This document shows, in pieces, positions 38,178 through 46,825 of a stretch of DNA of 64,000 bases. Made by a program: the position numbers and the translations under genes. Numbering within the stretch: position 1 is the first letter of the stretch; each line of letters opens with the position of its first letter. The notes beneath the pieces were generated by a model, which was not told where the DNA came from, did no database searches, and saw only the letters and a program-made list of their open reading frames with translations. This DNA comes from Flavobacterium panici (GTDB taxonomy: Bacteria > Bacteroidota > Bacteroidia > Flavobacteriales > Flavobacteriaceae), in the NCBI RefSeq assembly GCF_903819335.1, contig NZ_CAIJDE010000017.1, positions 337,397-401,396 of the forward strand, in the 5' to 3' direction.

Positions 38178-39149
38178 ATGTCAAAACACATAAAATTAAT
38201 AGTACAGGATCACGAAATATCTATGCTAAATATTAACAAAAGCGATTATATCTGTTTAACTGATATGATAAAAGCTAATGATGGTGATTTTTTTATAAGT
38301 GACTGGTTAAGAAATAGAAATACTTTAGAATATTTAGCTGCTTGGGAAAGTTTAAACAATCCAAATTTTAATTATGGCGAATTCGCCATAATTAAAGAAG
38401 GTGCTGGATTAAATACTTTTAAAGTAAGCGTTAAGGAATGGTGTGAAAAAACAAATGCAATAGGCATCACTGCAACAACAGGCAGATATGGTGGTACTTA
38501 TGCTCACAAAGATATTGCCTTTAACTTTGGAATGTGGATAAGCCCTGTTTTTCAATTGTACATTGTTACAGAGTACCAAAGATTAAAAGAAATTGAAACA
38601 AATCAATATAACTTAGAGTGGGATGTAAGAAGAATTTTGAGTAAAGCAAATTATTCAATACATACAGATGCTGTTCAAAAATTTATAATCCCAAAAAGTT
38701 CTCTTCCACTAGATAAAAGAGGAATTGAGTATGCAAATGAAGCAGAAATATTAAATCTTGCCCTTTATGGTTATACGTCTAAAGAATGGAAAGAAGCAAA
38801 TCCAGATTTATCAAAAACAAAAAACATGAGGGATTTTTCTAGCATAAATGAACTTCTAGTTATGTCTAACTTAGAAGTAATGAATGCTGAAATGATAAAA
38901 TTAAATACTGAAAAAAAAATAAGATTTACTCTACTTCAAAAAATGGCTAAAGAACACTTAGAGCAACTTTCAAAAGTAGATATAATAAAATCTGTTAGGA
39001 AAAAAGACGAAACTACATATCTTCAGGCGAAAGATAAAACAGGTGAAGAGTTAGAAGGCGAATCTAAAAAATCCATACTTGAAATTAACAAAGAAAATCT
39101 CTTAAAATTTAAAAAAGACAAAGAATCAAATCAAAAAAAGAAAGATTAA
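38178..39149 (+). CDS. KilA-N domain protein
   Basis: About 323 aa from the ATG at 38178. The open frame extends back to 37992, but that part overlaps the DoxX gene and lacks family similarity, so the later start is preferred. Residues about 5-115 match the KilA-N DNA-binding fold: 'YICLTDMIKAN', 'SDWLRNRNTLEYLAAWE', 'GRYGGTYAHKDIAFNFGMWISPVFQLYI' (split here as two adjacent motifs). The middle part has 'KRGIEYANEAEILNLALYG' as seen in many stand-alone bacterial members, and the tail is Lys/Glu-rich and helical. KilA-N proteins are common in phages and accessory DNA. This one lies among housekeeping genes and looks like an acquired cargo gene. Biological role unknown. Confidence 0.85.
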   Translation: MSKHIKLIVQDHEISMLNINKSDYICLTDMIKANDGDFFISDWLRNRNTLEYLAAWESLNNPNFNYGEFAIIKEGAGLNTFKVSVKEWCEKTNAIGITATTGRYGGTYAHKDIAFNFGMWISPVFQLYIVTEYQRLKEIETNQYNLEWDVRRILSKANYSIHTDAVQKFIIPKSSLPLDKRGIEYANEAEILNLALYGYTSKEWKEANPDLSKTKNMRDFSSINELLVMSNLEVMNAEMIKLNTEKKIRFTLLQKMAKEHLEQLSKVDIIKSVRKKDETTYLQAKDKTGEELEGESKKSILEINKENLLKFKKDKESNQKKKD

Positions 39150-39177
39150 ATCCTTTCATATATACTTTATCAAAAAA

Positions 39178-39687
39178 ATGAATCCAAAACACCCTTCAGA
39201 ATCGCTGACAATATTAACTGATTTAGTTTTACCGAGTGAAACAAATCCTTTAAACAATCTTTTTGGCGGCGAATTATTAGCCCGAATGGATCGTGCAGCA
39301 AGTATTGCAGCGCGCAGACATTCACGCCGAATTGTAGTTACAGCATCTGTAAATCACGTTGCTTTTAACAGAGCAATTTCCCTTGGAAGCGTTGTTACTG
39401 TAGAAGCAAAAGTTTCAAGATCATTCAAAAGTTCTATGGAAGTTTTTATAGACGTTTGGGTAGAAGACCGCGAATCTGGAAACAGAACCAAAGCAAACGA
39501 AGCTATTTATACTTTTGTCGCTGTTGACGATACGGGAAGACCTGTTGAAGTACCGGCAATTGTTCCTGAAACAGAGTTAGAAATACAACGTTTTGAAGCT
39601 GCTTTACGCCGTAAACAGTTAAGTTTAGTACTTGCAGGAAAATTAAAACCTTCTGACGCTACAGAATTAAAGGCTTTATTTTTGTAA
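39178..39687 (+). CDS. acyl-CoA thioesterase, hotdog fold
   Basis: 169-aa cytoplasmic thioesterase of the YciA/BFIT-like 4HBT group. The hotdog signature 'NNLFGGELLARMDRAASIAA' (about 22-41) contains the residues that line the catalytic helix. It is followed by 'VTASVNHVAFNRAISLGSVV', the beta-sheet and CoA-contact region. Such enzymes hydrolyse acyl-CoA to free acid and CoA, balancing the acyl-CoA pool. Length is normal for a single-domain member with a short C-terminal helix. It begins 28 nt after the KilA-N gene and 155 nt before recA. Substrate chain length cannot be told from sequence. Confidence 0.88.
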   Translation: MNPKHPSESLTILTDLVLPSETNPLNNLFGGELLARMDRAASIAARRHSRRIVVTASVNHVAFNRAISLGSVVTVEAKVSRSFKSSMEVFIDVWVEDRESGNRTKANEAIYTFVAVDDTGRPVEVPAIVPETELEIQRFEAALRRKQLSLVLAGKLKPSDATELKALFL

Positions 39688-39842
39688 TACAAATTGTTAC
39701 AATTTGAAACAATTTGAAGCAATCAAACTTCAAAAAAAGAAGTATTTTTACACATTCTAATTCGCCAAATAAAATCAGGAAGTTATTTCCATTATTTGGT
39801 TTTGAAAGGCAAAAAATAACAATTTTAGATATTTAAGAAAAG

Positions 39843-40850
39843 ATGAGTTCAGACAAAGAAGCCAAATTAAAAGCGCTGCAGTTAACGCTTGATAAACTTG
39901 ACAAAACCTACGGAAAAGGAACCGTAATGAAAATGGGCGACAGAGCCATTGTAGAGGTAGAAACGATTTCTTCTGGTTCTCTTGGCGTTGATTTAGCTCT
40001 TGGAGTAAATGGATATCCAAAAGGAAGAATTATTGAAATATACGGACCAGAATCATCTGGTAAAACCACATTGACATTGCATGCAATTGCCGAAGCTCAA
40101 AAAGCGGGCGGAATTGCAGCGTTTATTGATGCGGAACACGCTTTTGACAGAAATTATGCTGAAAAATTAGGCGTTGATATCGAAAACTTAATTATCTCTC
40201 AGCCAGATAATGGTGAGCAGGCATTAGAAATTGCCGAAAACCTGATTCGTTCCGGAGCTATCGACATTGTTGTAATTGACTCTGTTGCGGCTTTAACTCC
40301 AAAAAGTGAGATCGAAGGTGAAATGGGAGATTCTAAAATGGGTCTTCATGCGCGTTTAATGTCTCAGGCTTTAAGAAAATTAACGGGAACAATCAGCAAA
40401 ACAAATTGTACTGTTTTCTTTATCAACCAGCTGCGTGAAAAAATTGGTGTTATGTTCGGAAATCCTGAAACAACAACCGGTGGTAACGCATTAAAATTCT
40501 ACGCTTCTGTACGTTTAGATATTCGTCGTTCTTCTCAAATTAAAGACGGTGAAAACGTGATTGGTAACAGAACTAAAGTTAAAATCGTTAAAAACAAAGT
40601 GGCACCGCCGTTTAAAACTGCCGAATTCGACATTATGTACGGAGAAGGTGTTTCTAAAACAGGTGAAATTCTTGACTTAGCGGTTGAATTTGAAATCGTT
40701 AAAAAAGCAGGATCTTGGTTTAGCTACGGAGACACTAAATTAGGTCAGGGACGTGATGCTGTAAAAGCTTTAATTAAAGACAATCCAGAATTGGCTGATG
40801 AATTAGAAGTTAAAATTAAAGCTCACATCAAAGAATTAGCTGATGCTTAA
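39843..40850 (+). CDS. recA: RecA recombinase
   Basis: 335-aa RecA, the central strand-exchange ATPase of homologous recombination and activator of SOS-type self-cleavage. Walker A is GPESSGKTT (about residues 68-76), Walker B is '[12 protein letters not shown]' (about 140-151), and the L2 loop region is '[14 protein letters not shown]'. The N-terminal polymerisation helix and the short acidic C-terminal tail are present. Length is typical for Bacteroidota. An intrinsic terminator follows 40 nt downstream. The upstream spacer is AT-rich and no SOS-type operator was recognised. Confidence 0.98.
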   Translation: MSSDKEAKLKALQLTLDKLDKTYGKGTVMKMGDRAIVEVETISSGSLGVDLALGVNGYPKGRIIEIYGPESSGKTTLTLHAIAEAQKAGGIAAFIDAEHAFDRNYAEKLGVDIENLIISQPDNGEQALEIAENLIRSGAIDIVVIDSVAALTPKSEIEGEMGDSKMGLHARLMSQALRKLTGTISKTNCTVFFINQLREKIGVMFGNPETTTGGNALKFYASVRLDIRRSSQIKDGENVIGNRTKVKIVKNKVAPPFKTAEFDIMYGEGVSKTGEILDLAVEFEIVKKAGSWFSYGDTKLGQGRDAVKALIKDNPELADELEVKIKAHIKELADA

Positions 40851-40890
40851 AACCTATAAAAGTATTTAAAAATCAATACTTTACACTCTA

Positions 40891-40923
40891 AACCCGAAAG
40901 ATTTAAAACCTTTCGGGTTTTTT
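40891..40923 (+). terminator. recA terminator
   Basis: AACCCGAAAG (40891-40900) pairs perfectly with CTTTCGGGTT (40910-40919) across a 9-nt loop, and a T-run follows. Confidence 0.9.
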
Positions 40924-41068
40924 ATTTGAAAAAAAATAAAAAAAAGACGCAACCTTTTTGCACCTCTTTCATCTATACAAATAGACATAATGTTTAATTG
41001 GTATTGGCCATAAATACACAGTTCAACATTTTTTTATAATAAATTTGGTTGGTTGATTCATTAAAAGT

Positions 41069-41100
41069 CCGTTAGTTTCTCTCATGGTTCTAACGGGTTT
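41069..41100 (+). terminator. hairpin with T-run in the recA-plsC spacer
   Basis: CCGTTAG (41069-41075) and CTAACGG (41090-41096) form a 7-bp stem followed by GTTTTT. It lies between the recA terminator and a small ORF, so it may end a short unannotated transcript. The remainder of 40,924-41,225 holds no recognisable gene. Confidence 0.5.
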
Positions 41101-41225
41101 TTACTGCTTTTTGAAAAAAAATTTAGCAGCTCATACAACCTTTTTACTTTTTTGCGATCTAATATATTATGCCGTTAACTTGAGTTTACCCAAACTCCTT
41201 ATTATCAAGCCATAAATATTTAACC

Positions 41226-41330
41226 ATGAAAGAAAAAAGAGAAGTGCTGAGGAGTAGAAAACGAAAAAAAACCAAATTAAAAATTAAAAAAATATTGCGT
41301 TTTATCTCTGAGAAAATAATTCATCGATAA
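41226..41330 (+). CDS. possible 34-aa strongly basic protein
   Basis: An ATG-to-TAA frame of 34 codons. The predicted peptide is MKEKREVLRSRKRKKTKLKI followed by KKILRFISEK and a short IIHR end, so about half its residues are Lys or Arg. A hairpin (41069-41096) precedes it and a terminator (41369-41400) follows, which gives it the look of a separate transcription unit. There is no clear ribosome-binding site and only a weak upstream promoter. Basic AT-rich frames arise easily by chance in this genome, so confidence is low. Confidence 0.25.
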   Translation: MKEKREVLRSRKRKKTKLKIKKILRFISEKIIHR

Positions 41331-41368
41331 GCTTTTTGAATATAAACGGGGGTTTTTATTTCGAAAGA

Positions 41369-41400
41369 AAACCCGGCAAGTGTAAAATCCTGCCGGGTTT
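41369..41400. terminator. bidirectional terminator before plsC
   Basis: AAACCCGGCA (41369-41378) and TGCCGGGTTT (41391-41400) form a 10-bp stem with a 12-nt loop. T-rich sequence follows on both strands. It separates the plus-strand unit from the minus-strand acyltransferase. Confidence 0.85.
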
Positions 41401-41410
41401 GTTATTTTAA

Positions 41411-42166
41411 TTACTTTTTTAAATCTTTCTTTTGAAATTCGAGTAAACCATTATAAATCAATTGTCTTATCTGATCTCTTAACTCTTTTCTGTGATCCAG
41501 TGTTATACCGCTTGTTTCTACAAAAGGGAGGATTTTCCCTCTCATTTTCCCGGGACTTCCGCTTAAAAAAGTATACGAGAAACGTTGTTTATTATCGGCA
41601 AAAACAATGGGCACAATAGGAATTTGATGTTCAATTGCCAGTCTAAAAGCGCCGTCTTTAAACTCATCCAGTAAAATAGATTCATCGTCTGGAACTCCGC
41701 CTTCAGGGAAAATACAAATACTTAAACCTTGATTTAAACGGTCTTGTGCACGTTTAAAAACTTCATTTTTGCTTTTTGAAGAATTTCTGTCTACCAAAAT
41801 ACAGGTTCTTTTGTAGAAAAATCCAAATAGCGGAATCTTCACAAGTTCTTTCTTTCCAACAAAAACAAACGGGTTTTTTATAATGGCAAGCATTAACATA
41901 ATATCTGTCATTGAAGTATGATTTGCCACGATCATATAACTCTTGTTTTTAATAAGCTTTTGTTCGCGTTTTACTTTGTAATAAAAACCCATCCCGAAAA
42001 GGATGAATTTAGCCCAAATGCGGGCCATTTTAAAAAAATAAGGGTATCCTCTCTCCGAGATAATAGAAATCAGTAAAAACGGCAGCATAATCAATATTGG
42101 AATCGCCATTAAAACGTAAAACCAAATGCGCCAGATAATCCAAAAAACAATCTTTAATCCTTTCAT
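41411..42166 (-). CDS. 1-acyl-sn-glycerol-3-phosphate acyltransferase (PlsC-like)
   Basis: Inner-membrane acyltransferase of about 251 aa that makes phosphatidic acid from lysophosphatidic acid and an acyl donor. One or two N-terminal membrane helices (MKGLKIVFWIIWRIWFYVLM onward) precede the catalytic motif NHTSMTD (HX4D). The glycerol-phosphate motif 'FPEGGVPDD' and 'IPIVPIVFADNK' follow. The frame opens 57 codons earlier (42337), but that part is translated extragenic repeat and lies upstream of a -7 box (TACATTTG on the minus strand, 42172-42179), so the Met at 42166 is the likely start. Specificity within the family is not certain. Confidence 0.88.
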   Translation of the reverse strand: MKGLKIVFWIIWRIWFYVLMAIPILIMLPFLLISIISERGYPYFFKMARIWAKFILFGMGFYYKVKREQKLIKNKSYMIVANHTSMTDIMLMLAIIKNPFVFVGKKELVKIPLFGFFYKRTCILVDRNSSKSKNEVFKRAQDRLNQGLSICIFPEGGVPDDESILLDEFKDGAFRLAIEHQIPIVPIVFADNKQRFSYTFLSGSPGKMRGKILPFVETSGITLDHRKELRDQIRQLIYNGLLEFQKKDLKK

Positions 42167-42171
42167 GGTTT

Positions 42172-42179
42172 CAAATGTA
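42172..42179 (-). promoter_or_regulatory. -7 promoter element of plsC
   Basis: TACATTTG on the minus strand matches TANNTTTG and ends 5 nt before the preferred plsC start codon. No good -33 TTG is visible, so confidence is moderate. It supports the shorter start. Confidence 0.45.
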
Positions 42180-42264
42180 AGAAAACAGACGAGAATGTTT
42201 CGTATTTTTTTTACTGTAAAGCGCACAAAGGCTTTTCGGAAGCATTTTAAAGTTTCTGTGCGGT

Positions 42265-42350
42265 TTTTTAACGCAAAGAGCGCAAAGGATTTTCGCAAAG
42301 GAATGAAGCTAAAATATTTTGAAGAGTTGCTTTGCAATGAGTTCGCAAAG
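42265..42350 (+). repeat. left copy of an inverted extragenic repeat flanking the GxxExxY gene
   Basis: It contains ACGCAAAGAGCGCAAAGG and its continuation (31 bp at 42271-42301), and TTGCTTTGCAATGAGTTCGC (42327-42346). Both are exact reverse complements of parts of the copy at 42847-42923. Confidence 0.9.
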
Positions 42351-42430
42351 GCTGAATGTAGATTGAATGGTTAAATTATTTTCCGTTGGGCGACTAATTA
42401 TTTATAAGAAATTAATTATTAAATTTTATG

Positions 42431-42438
42431 TATTTTTG
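42431..42438 (+). promoter_or_regulatory. -7 promoter element of the GxxExxY gene
   Basis: TATTTTTG matches TANNTTTG and lies 11 nt before the ATG at 42450. No TTG at the right spacing upstream. Confidence 0.4.
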
Positions 42439-42449
42439 CGAAAGTTAAA

Positions 42450-42836
42450 ATGAAATTTATGACAGAAAATGAAATCTCAAATATTATAATTGGGCTTGCA
42501 ATTGAAATTCACAGAAAACTCGGACCTGGTTTGTTAGAGAATGTCTATAAAGAATGTTTGTTTTACAAAATTACGCAACGTGGATTTCTAGTCGACAAGG
42601 AAAAATCAATGCCTTTAACTTTTGAAGAAGTTCAATTAGATTGTGGATATCGAATTGATTTGCTTGTCGAAAACAAATTCATAATCGAAATAAAAAGCGT
42701 AGAATCTCTCAGCGTAAATCACTTAGCACAAACATTAACTTATTTAAGACTTGGGAATTACAAATTAGGTTTACTCATAAATTTTAATGAAACACTCTTA
42801 AAAAATGGAATCCGAAGGGTCGTAAACAACTTATAG
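42450..42836 (+). CDS. GxxExxY protein (PDDEXK_3-type)
   Basis: 128-aa protein of the GxxExxY family. It has the naming motif GLLENVY (about 29-35), preceded by 'GLAIEIHRKLGPG'. It also has 'YRIDLLVENKFIIEIKSVE', in which D, E and K are arranged as in the PD-(D/E)xK nuclease fold, and 'HLAQTLTYLRLGNYKLGLLINF'. A second Met three codons in (42459) is an equally good start. The family is widespread in Bacteroidota, and no firm biological role is known to me. The gene lies precisely between inverted copies of an extragenic repeat (42265-42350 and 42847-42923), which suggests that gene and repeats spread or recombine as a unit. Confidence 0.9.
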   Translation: MKFMTENEISNIIIGLAIEIHRKLGPGLLENVYKECLFYKITQRGFLVDKEKSMPLTFEEVQLDCGYRIDLLVENKFIIEIKSVESLSVNHLAQTLTYLRLGNYKLGLLINFNETLLKNGIRRVVNNL

Positions 42837-42846
42837 ACAAAGCTTA

Positions 42847-42923
42847 GCGAACTCATTGCAAAGCAATTCTTAAAAAAAACTTCTTTCCTTTGCGAAAATC
42901 CTTTGCGCTCTTTGCGTTAAAAA
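42847..42923 (-). repeat. right copy of the inverted extragenic repeat
   Basis: GCGAACTCATTGCAAAGCAA (42847-42866) and the 31 bp at 42887-42917 are perfect reverse complements of the left copy, and TTAAAA follows in both. Related CTTTGCGGTTAAA text continues to about 42990, just before trpS. Confidence 0.9.
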
Positions 42924-43002
42924 CCACATAACAAACTTTCCAAACTTTGCGGTTAAAAAAAACATCACGACCTTTGTCGTTAAAGAATAAGAAAAAACGA
43001 GA

Positions 43003-43977
43003 ATGGCAAAAATACTTACTGGTGTTCAGAGTACTGGAACGCCACACTTAGGCAATCTATTGGGAGCTATTATCCCTGCAATTGAATTATCGAATAATCC
43101 AGCAAATGAATCATTTTTGTTTATTGCTGATTTACACTCGATTACACAAATTAAAGATGGTAAAACATTAAGAGAAAACACGTATAGTACTGCTGCGGCG
43201 TGGCTTGCCTGTGGTTTAAATCCAGATAAAGTTACCTTCTACAGACAATCTGATGTGACTCAAACTGCTGAATTGACCTGGTATTTAAGCTGTTTTTTTC
43301 CTTACCAAAGATTGACTTTGGCACATTCTTTCAAAGATAAATCTGATCGTTTAGCAGATGTAAATGCTGGACTTTTCACTTATCCGATGTTAATGGCTGC
43401 CGATATTTTATTGTATGATGCAGAGTTTGTTCCGGTTGGAAAAGATCAAGAGCAGCATTTAGAAATTACACGTGATGTCGCTTCAAGATTTAATCACCAA
43501 ATGGGAGAAACATTTGTACTTCCAGAAGCCAAAATTCAGGAAGAAGGCAAATTAATTCCCGGAACAAATGGCGGAAAAATGAGTAAATCTGCCAATAATA
43601 TTATCAATATTTTCCTTGATGATAAAGTGTTACGCAAACAAATTATGAGCATTGAAACGGACAGCACACCGCTGGAAGAACCAAAAAATCCTGATACCTG
43701 CAACGCTTTCGCAATATATGCTTTGTTAGCAAATGAAACTCAAATTGCCGAAATGAGAGGGAATTATCTTGGTGGAAATTACGGTTACGGGCATGCAAAA
43801 CAAGCTCTTTTTGAACTGATTACAGAGAAATTCAAAACCGAAAGAGAAAAATATAATTATTATATAAACAACCTTGAAGAAGTTGATGCCTTGTTGAAAA
43901 AAGGCGCTGCAAAAGCTTCTGTCATTGCTGATGGTGTTTTAGCAAAGGTTCGAAATGTTCTTGGATTTGAGAATTAA
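43003..43977 (+). CDS. trpS: tryptophanyl-tRNA synthetase
   Basis: 324-aa class I aminoacyl-tRNA synthetase that charges tRNA-Trp. The HIGH-like motif is TPHLGN (residues 13-18), after 'GVQSTG'. The KMSKS loop is GGKMSKSANN (about 189-198). 'DLHSITQIKDG', 'AADILLYDAEFVPVGKDQEQHLE' (as two adjacent motifs) and the C-terminal helical tRNA-binding part are as in bacterial TrpRS. Length is normal. The start lies directly after the extragenic repeat, so promoter or leader sequences may partly come from the repeat. A 136-aa unknown gene follows 24 nt downstream. Confidence 0.97.
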   Translation: MAKILTGVQSTGTPHLGNLLGAIIPAIELSNNPANESFLFIADLHSITQIKDGKTLRENTYSTAAAWLACGLNPDKVTFYRQSDVTQTAELTWYLSCFFPYQRLTLAHSFKDKSDRLADVNAGLFTYPMLMAADILLYDAEFVPVGKDQEQHLEITRDVASRFNHQMGETFVLPEAKIQEEGKLIPGTNGGKMSKSANNIINIFLDDKVLRKQIMSIETDSTPLEEPKNPDTCNAFAIYALLANETQIAEMRGNYLGGNYGYGHAKQALFELITEKFKTEREKYNYYINNLEEVDALLKKGAAKASVIADGVLAKVRNVLGFEN

Positions 43978-44001
43978 ATTTTTCTTATTTGACATTAATT
44001 T

Positions 44002-44412
44002 ATGACGAAGGAAGAAGCAATAGAAGAACTAATGTACCAAAGCGCTCACCATGAAAACATAGAAAGTGAACGCTGGGAAAATGGTTTTCTTGGTCAATTA
44101 CGCCCGTTTAGAAGAGTTTTACACGAGGAAAATTATCATCTAATTATGCAGGCTTTAAAAGTCCTTGGGCCAGAATTAGAAAAGGATTTTGTAGATAAAA
44201 GAATAATCTCTTGTGTTTGGGGAATCTGTCATTATGGTAGAATGTGGGCACTTTATCCGCAAGGAATGCTGCAAGGTAATAATTTGATTACCAAAGAACA
44301 AGTAGAACAAATTGATCAGTGGTTAATTGATATTTCATATGCTGCTTCCTGCCTTCTTGAAGGTGCTGTAGAAGAAGCCTTTTGGAATTATAATGGAGAA
44401 AACAAACAGTAG
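44002..44412 (+). CDS. hypothetical cytoplasmic protein
   Basis: 136 aa, acidic, alpha-helical, without signal peptide or membrane segment. Aromatic/His-rich core motifs are 'ERWENGFLGQLRPFRRVLHEE' (as two short helices) and 'WGICHYGRMWALYPQGML'. No family was recognised. It follows trpS by 24 nt and ends at a strong terminator, so it is probably in the trpS transcript. Function unknown. Confidence 0.75.
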   Translation: MTKEEAIEELMYQSAHHENIESERWENGFLGQLRPFRRVLHEENYHLIMQALKVLGPELEKDFVDKRIISCVWGICHYGRMWALYPQGMLQGNNLITKEQVEQIDQWLIDISYAASCLLEGAVEEAFWNYNGENKQ

Positions 44413-44430
44413 AGTAAAATCTAAAAATAA

Positions 44431-44466
44431 AAAAGCCTGCCAATTGATTTTAGCAGGCTTTTTTAT
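44431..44466. terminator. bidirectional terminator
   Basis: AAAAGCCTGC (44431-44440) pairs with GCAGGCTTTT (44453-44462) and a T-run follows. It separates convergent genes. Confidence 0.9.
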
Positions 44467-44476
44467 GTAAATTTCT

Positions 44477-45337
44477 TTAGGCTCTTCCCAATCTGGCCAA
44501 TAATAAAATCAATCGTAATACAACGATGATAATAACAATTATGGACCAAGTAGACATTCCTCCAGATGAACTGCTGCTGCTATATTCTCTATCCTTTGCA
44601 GCGTCGATTCGGTCTTTGTGAGATCGTATTGTATTACTCAATTCGTAATCTATTGGTTTATAATTAACCATTGAAGATACCATTGGTTCTAAAAACTCAT
44701 TTCGTACGCCTGCACTAACAATTGAACCAGACATTTTACTGTAAATTGCCCTGATTTTCTTGTCATTTTCTGCAGATCTGAAATGTGAAAGCAAGGTATA
44801 AAAGCTTCTGTATTTAATAAATTCAATTGTTTCGGCACCCGATGATAAAGAAGGATTTTCATCAAATTTATTTACAACAAAACCAAGTTTTGTGCTTACC
44901 TTTTGGCTCAGATTGTCTAATGAATTTTGAGGCAGATATTCTTTAACATTCAAAAGATCATCAATAATATCAAATTTATTCTGTGCTATATTATGATCGA
45001 AAAATGAATCTAAATCTTTAGATAAAAACCTGTCTATAAATGATTTAATATTTTCTTCATTAACAGAAACAGAATAATCTGTAATGAATCTGTTTCGGGA
45101 GTAATTTTTTCTGGCAAAGAAATTATACAGAATCCGATTATTCGAAATAAACAAAATCTCTTTTGGAAATTCGTTAAATGCAGTAATCAAATTATCTGCA
45201 AGATTTGGATCTAAATTTGGGTTTTGTGATCGCTCAATTTCAAATTGCTTCCTGACTTTTTCAGAGTCTTCAGTGCTGAAAGCGCTTCGGTTTTCTTTAT
45301 AAATCCCAGCGTTTTCAATTAGTTCTATTATATTCAT
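44477..45337 (-). CDS. hypothetical protein with C-terminal membrane anchor
   Basis: 286 aa. The first ~255 residues are soluble and helical, with many Asn/Asp/Lys. A Ser/Gly linker (SSSSSSGG, about 257-264) then leads into one C-terminal membrane helix (STWSIIVIIIVVLRLILLLA), followed by RLGRA. This topology is tail-anchored, with the main body probably cytoplasmic. No catalytic motif or known family was recognised. A -7-like TATTTTTG box lies upstream (45358-45365). It stands alone between convergent trpS-side genes and dprA. Function unknown. Confidence 0.75.
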   Translation of the reverse strand: MNIIELIENAGIYKENRSAFSTEDSEKVRKQFEIERSQNPNLDPNLADNLITAFNEFPKEILFISNNRILYNFFARKNYSRNRFITDYSVSVNEENIKSFIDRFLSKDLDSFFDHNIAQNKFDIIDDLLNVKEYLPQNSLDNLSQKVSTKLGFVVNKFDENPSLSSGAETIEFIKYRSFYTLLSHFRSAENDKKIRAIYSKMSGSIVSAGVRNEFLEPMVSSMVNYKPIDYELSNTIRSHKDRIDAAKDREYSSSSSSGGMSTWSIIVIIIVVLRLILLLARLGRA

Positions 45338-45491
45338 TTTTAAGGTTTTTGGTAGAGCAAAAATATACTTTTATTACACTTTGCCTAATTTATTTTAGCA
45401 TAAATGTTAAATAATTAAATATCCTTTAAATTCAATTAATATTTAAGAAATCTGGAATTTAAATATGAAATATCTTTAGTGAGAATACACA

Positions 45492-46592
45492 TTAAATCGC
45501 TTCAAATAATTTCCCAGGCAAAGGCCTGATAACGCCTTTAAGTTCCATATTTAAAAGAATTCCGGAAATTTTGAAAACAGGAAAATCACATTCGAGCGCA
45601 ATAGTGTCAAGCAATTCTTTCCCGTTTTTTAAGAGGAAATCGTAAATCTTTTGTTCATCGGGTTCCAGATCAATAAATAACTGTTTTTGAATGGCTTTTG
45701 GTTTCTTTTCAATATCCCAATTAAGAACATAAATCAAGTCGGCTGCACTTGTCAGCAAATTCGCTTTTTGAGTTTTAATTAAATCATTACATCCTTGACT
45801 GTATCTGTCTGTTACTCTTCCCGGAACGGCAAAAACATCGCGATTATAATCATTGGCTAAATTGGCAGTAATAAGCGATCCGCCTTTATCTGAAGATTCA
45901 ATGACAATTGTGGCTTCGCTAATTCCCGCAACAATACGATTTCGGCGGACAAAATTCTCTTTATCCGGATTAGAAGTACTCCAAAATTCGGTAATAAAAC
46001 CTCCATTTTCTTCCATTTTTGCCATGTACTTTTTGTGTGCTTTTGGATAAACCTGATTTAATCCATGAGCTAAAACCCCAATAGTCTGCAATTTATAATC
46101 CATTGCAAATTGATGTGCCACGATATCAACACCGTAAGCAAAACCACTTACAATTACAGGATCCAGCGGTGCAAGATCTTCAATAAGTTTTCTGCAAAAT
46201 TCAGTTCCGTAAGATGTAATTTGACGTGTGCCGACAATACTAATAATCTTCTTGTTTTTTAAATCTATATTTCCCCCGGTAAAAATCAAAACAGGAGAAT
46301 CTATACAATGTTTTAAACGATCCGGATATGTTTCGTCCTGAAAGAAAGAAATCTTGATATCATTTTTTCTGATAAATTCAAGTTCCTGATTGGCCTTTTC
46401 AAAAATAGCTTTGTCTTTTATGTTTTTCAGCATAACAGAACCAACTCCATCAATTGCAGCAATTTGATTGGTTTTCGATTTAAAAATTGCTTCTGCATTT
46501 CCGCAATGATTTAATAATTTTTTTGCCATAATATCTCCCACTCCATCCACTTTCATTAAGGCTAATAAATAAAATAAATCCTGATCTGACAT
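45492..46592 (-). CDS. dprA: DprA, DNA-processing protein
   Basis: About 366 aa from the ATG at 46592 (a TTG two codons earlier is less likely). DprA binds incoming single-stranded DNA and loads RecA during transformation. An N-terminal helical/SAM-like region (about 1-75) is followed by the Rossmann-like DprA core: 'SIVGTRQITSYG', 'VSGFAYGVDIVAHQFA', 'GGFITEF', 'NRIVAGISEATIVIES', 'KGGSLITANLA' and 'VFAVPGR'. A C-terminal winged-helix DML1-like domain (about 300-366) completes the usual architecture. It is divergent from the HU/SPOR gene. recA is in the same window but not in the same operon. Confidence 0.95.
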   Translation of the reverse strand: MSDQDLFYLLALMKVDGVGDIMAKKLLNHCGNAEAIFKSKTNQIAAIDGVGSVMLKNIKDKAIFEKANQELEFIRKNDIKISFFQDETYPDRLKHCIDSPVLIFTGGNIDLKNKKIISIVGTRQITSYGTEFCRKLIEDLAPLDPVIVSGFAYGVDIVAHQFAMDYKLQTIGVLAHGLNQVYPKAHKKYMAKMEENGGFITEFWSTSNPDKENFVRRNRIVAGISEATIVIESSDKGGSLITANLANDYNRDVFAVPGRVTDRYSQGCNDLIKTQKANLLTSAADLIYVLNWDIEKKPKAIQKQLFIDLEPDEQKIYDFLLKNGKELLDTIALECDFPVFKISGILLNMELKGVIRPLPGKLFEAI

Positions 46593-46796
46593 TTGCAAAA
46601 AATATTATGTAAAATAGAAATAAAAACTGTACTCAAATAATAGTGCAAATATGCTAAAAACAAAGTAATTTCTTAATAAAAAATAAAATTTATACAGAAA
46701 CAAAATAAGCGATGCTAATAAAGTTTTAATTAAAATACTGATAATTAATTGTATATAAAAATCTTGCAATTGTTAATAAAAATTGTGAATAAAATT

Positions 46797-46825
46797 TTGA
46801 TAACTATATTCATTACTTAACTTTG
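46797..46825 (+). promoter_or_regulatory. predicted promoter of the HU/SPOR gene, probably leaderless
   Basis: TTG (46797-46799), 18 nt, TAACTTTG (46818-46825), then 5 nt to the ATG at 46831. Confidence 0.65.

Noticed and set aside
42167..42337. 57-codon N-terminal extension of the PlsC frame
   Set aside because: It is translated extragenic repeat and lies upstream of a -7 promoter element; the membrane helix starts at the Met at 42166.
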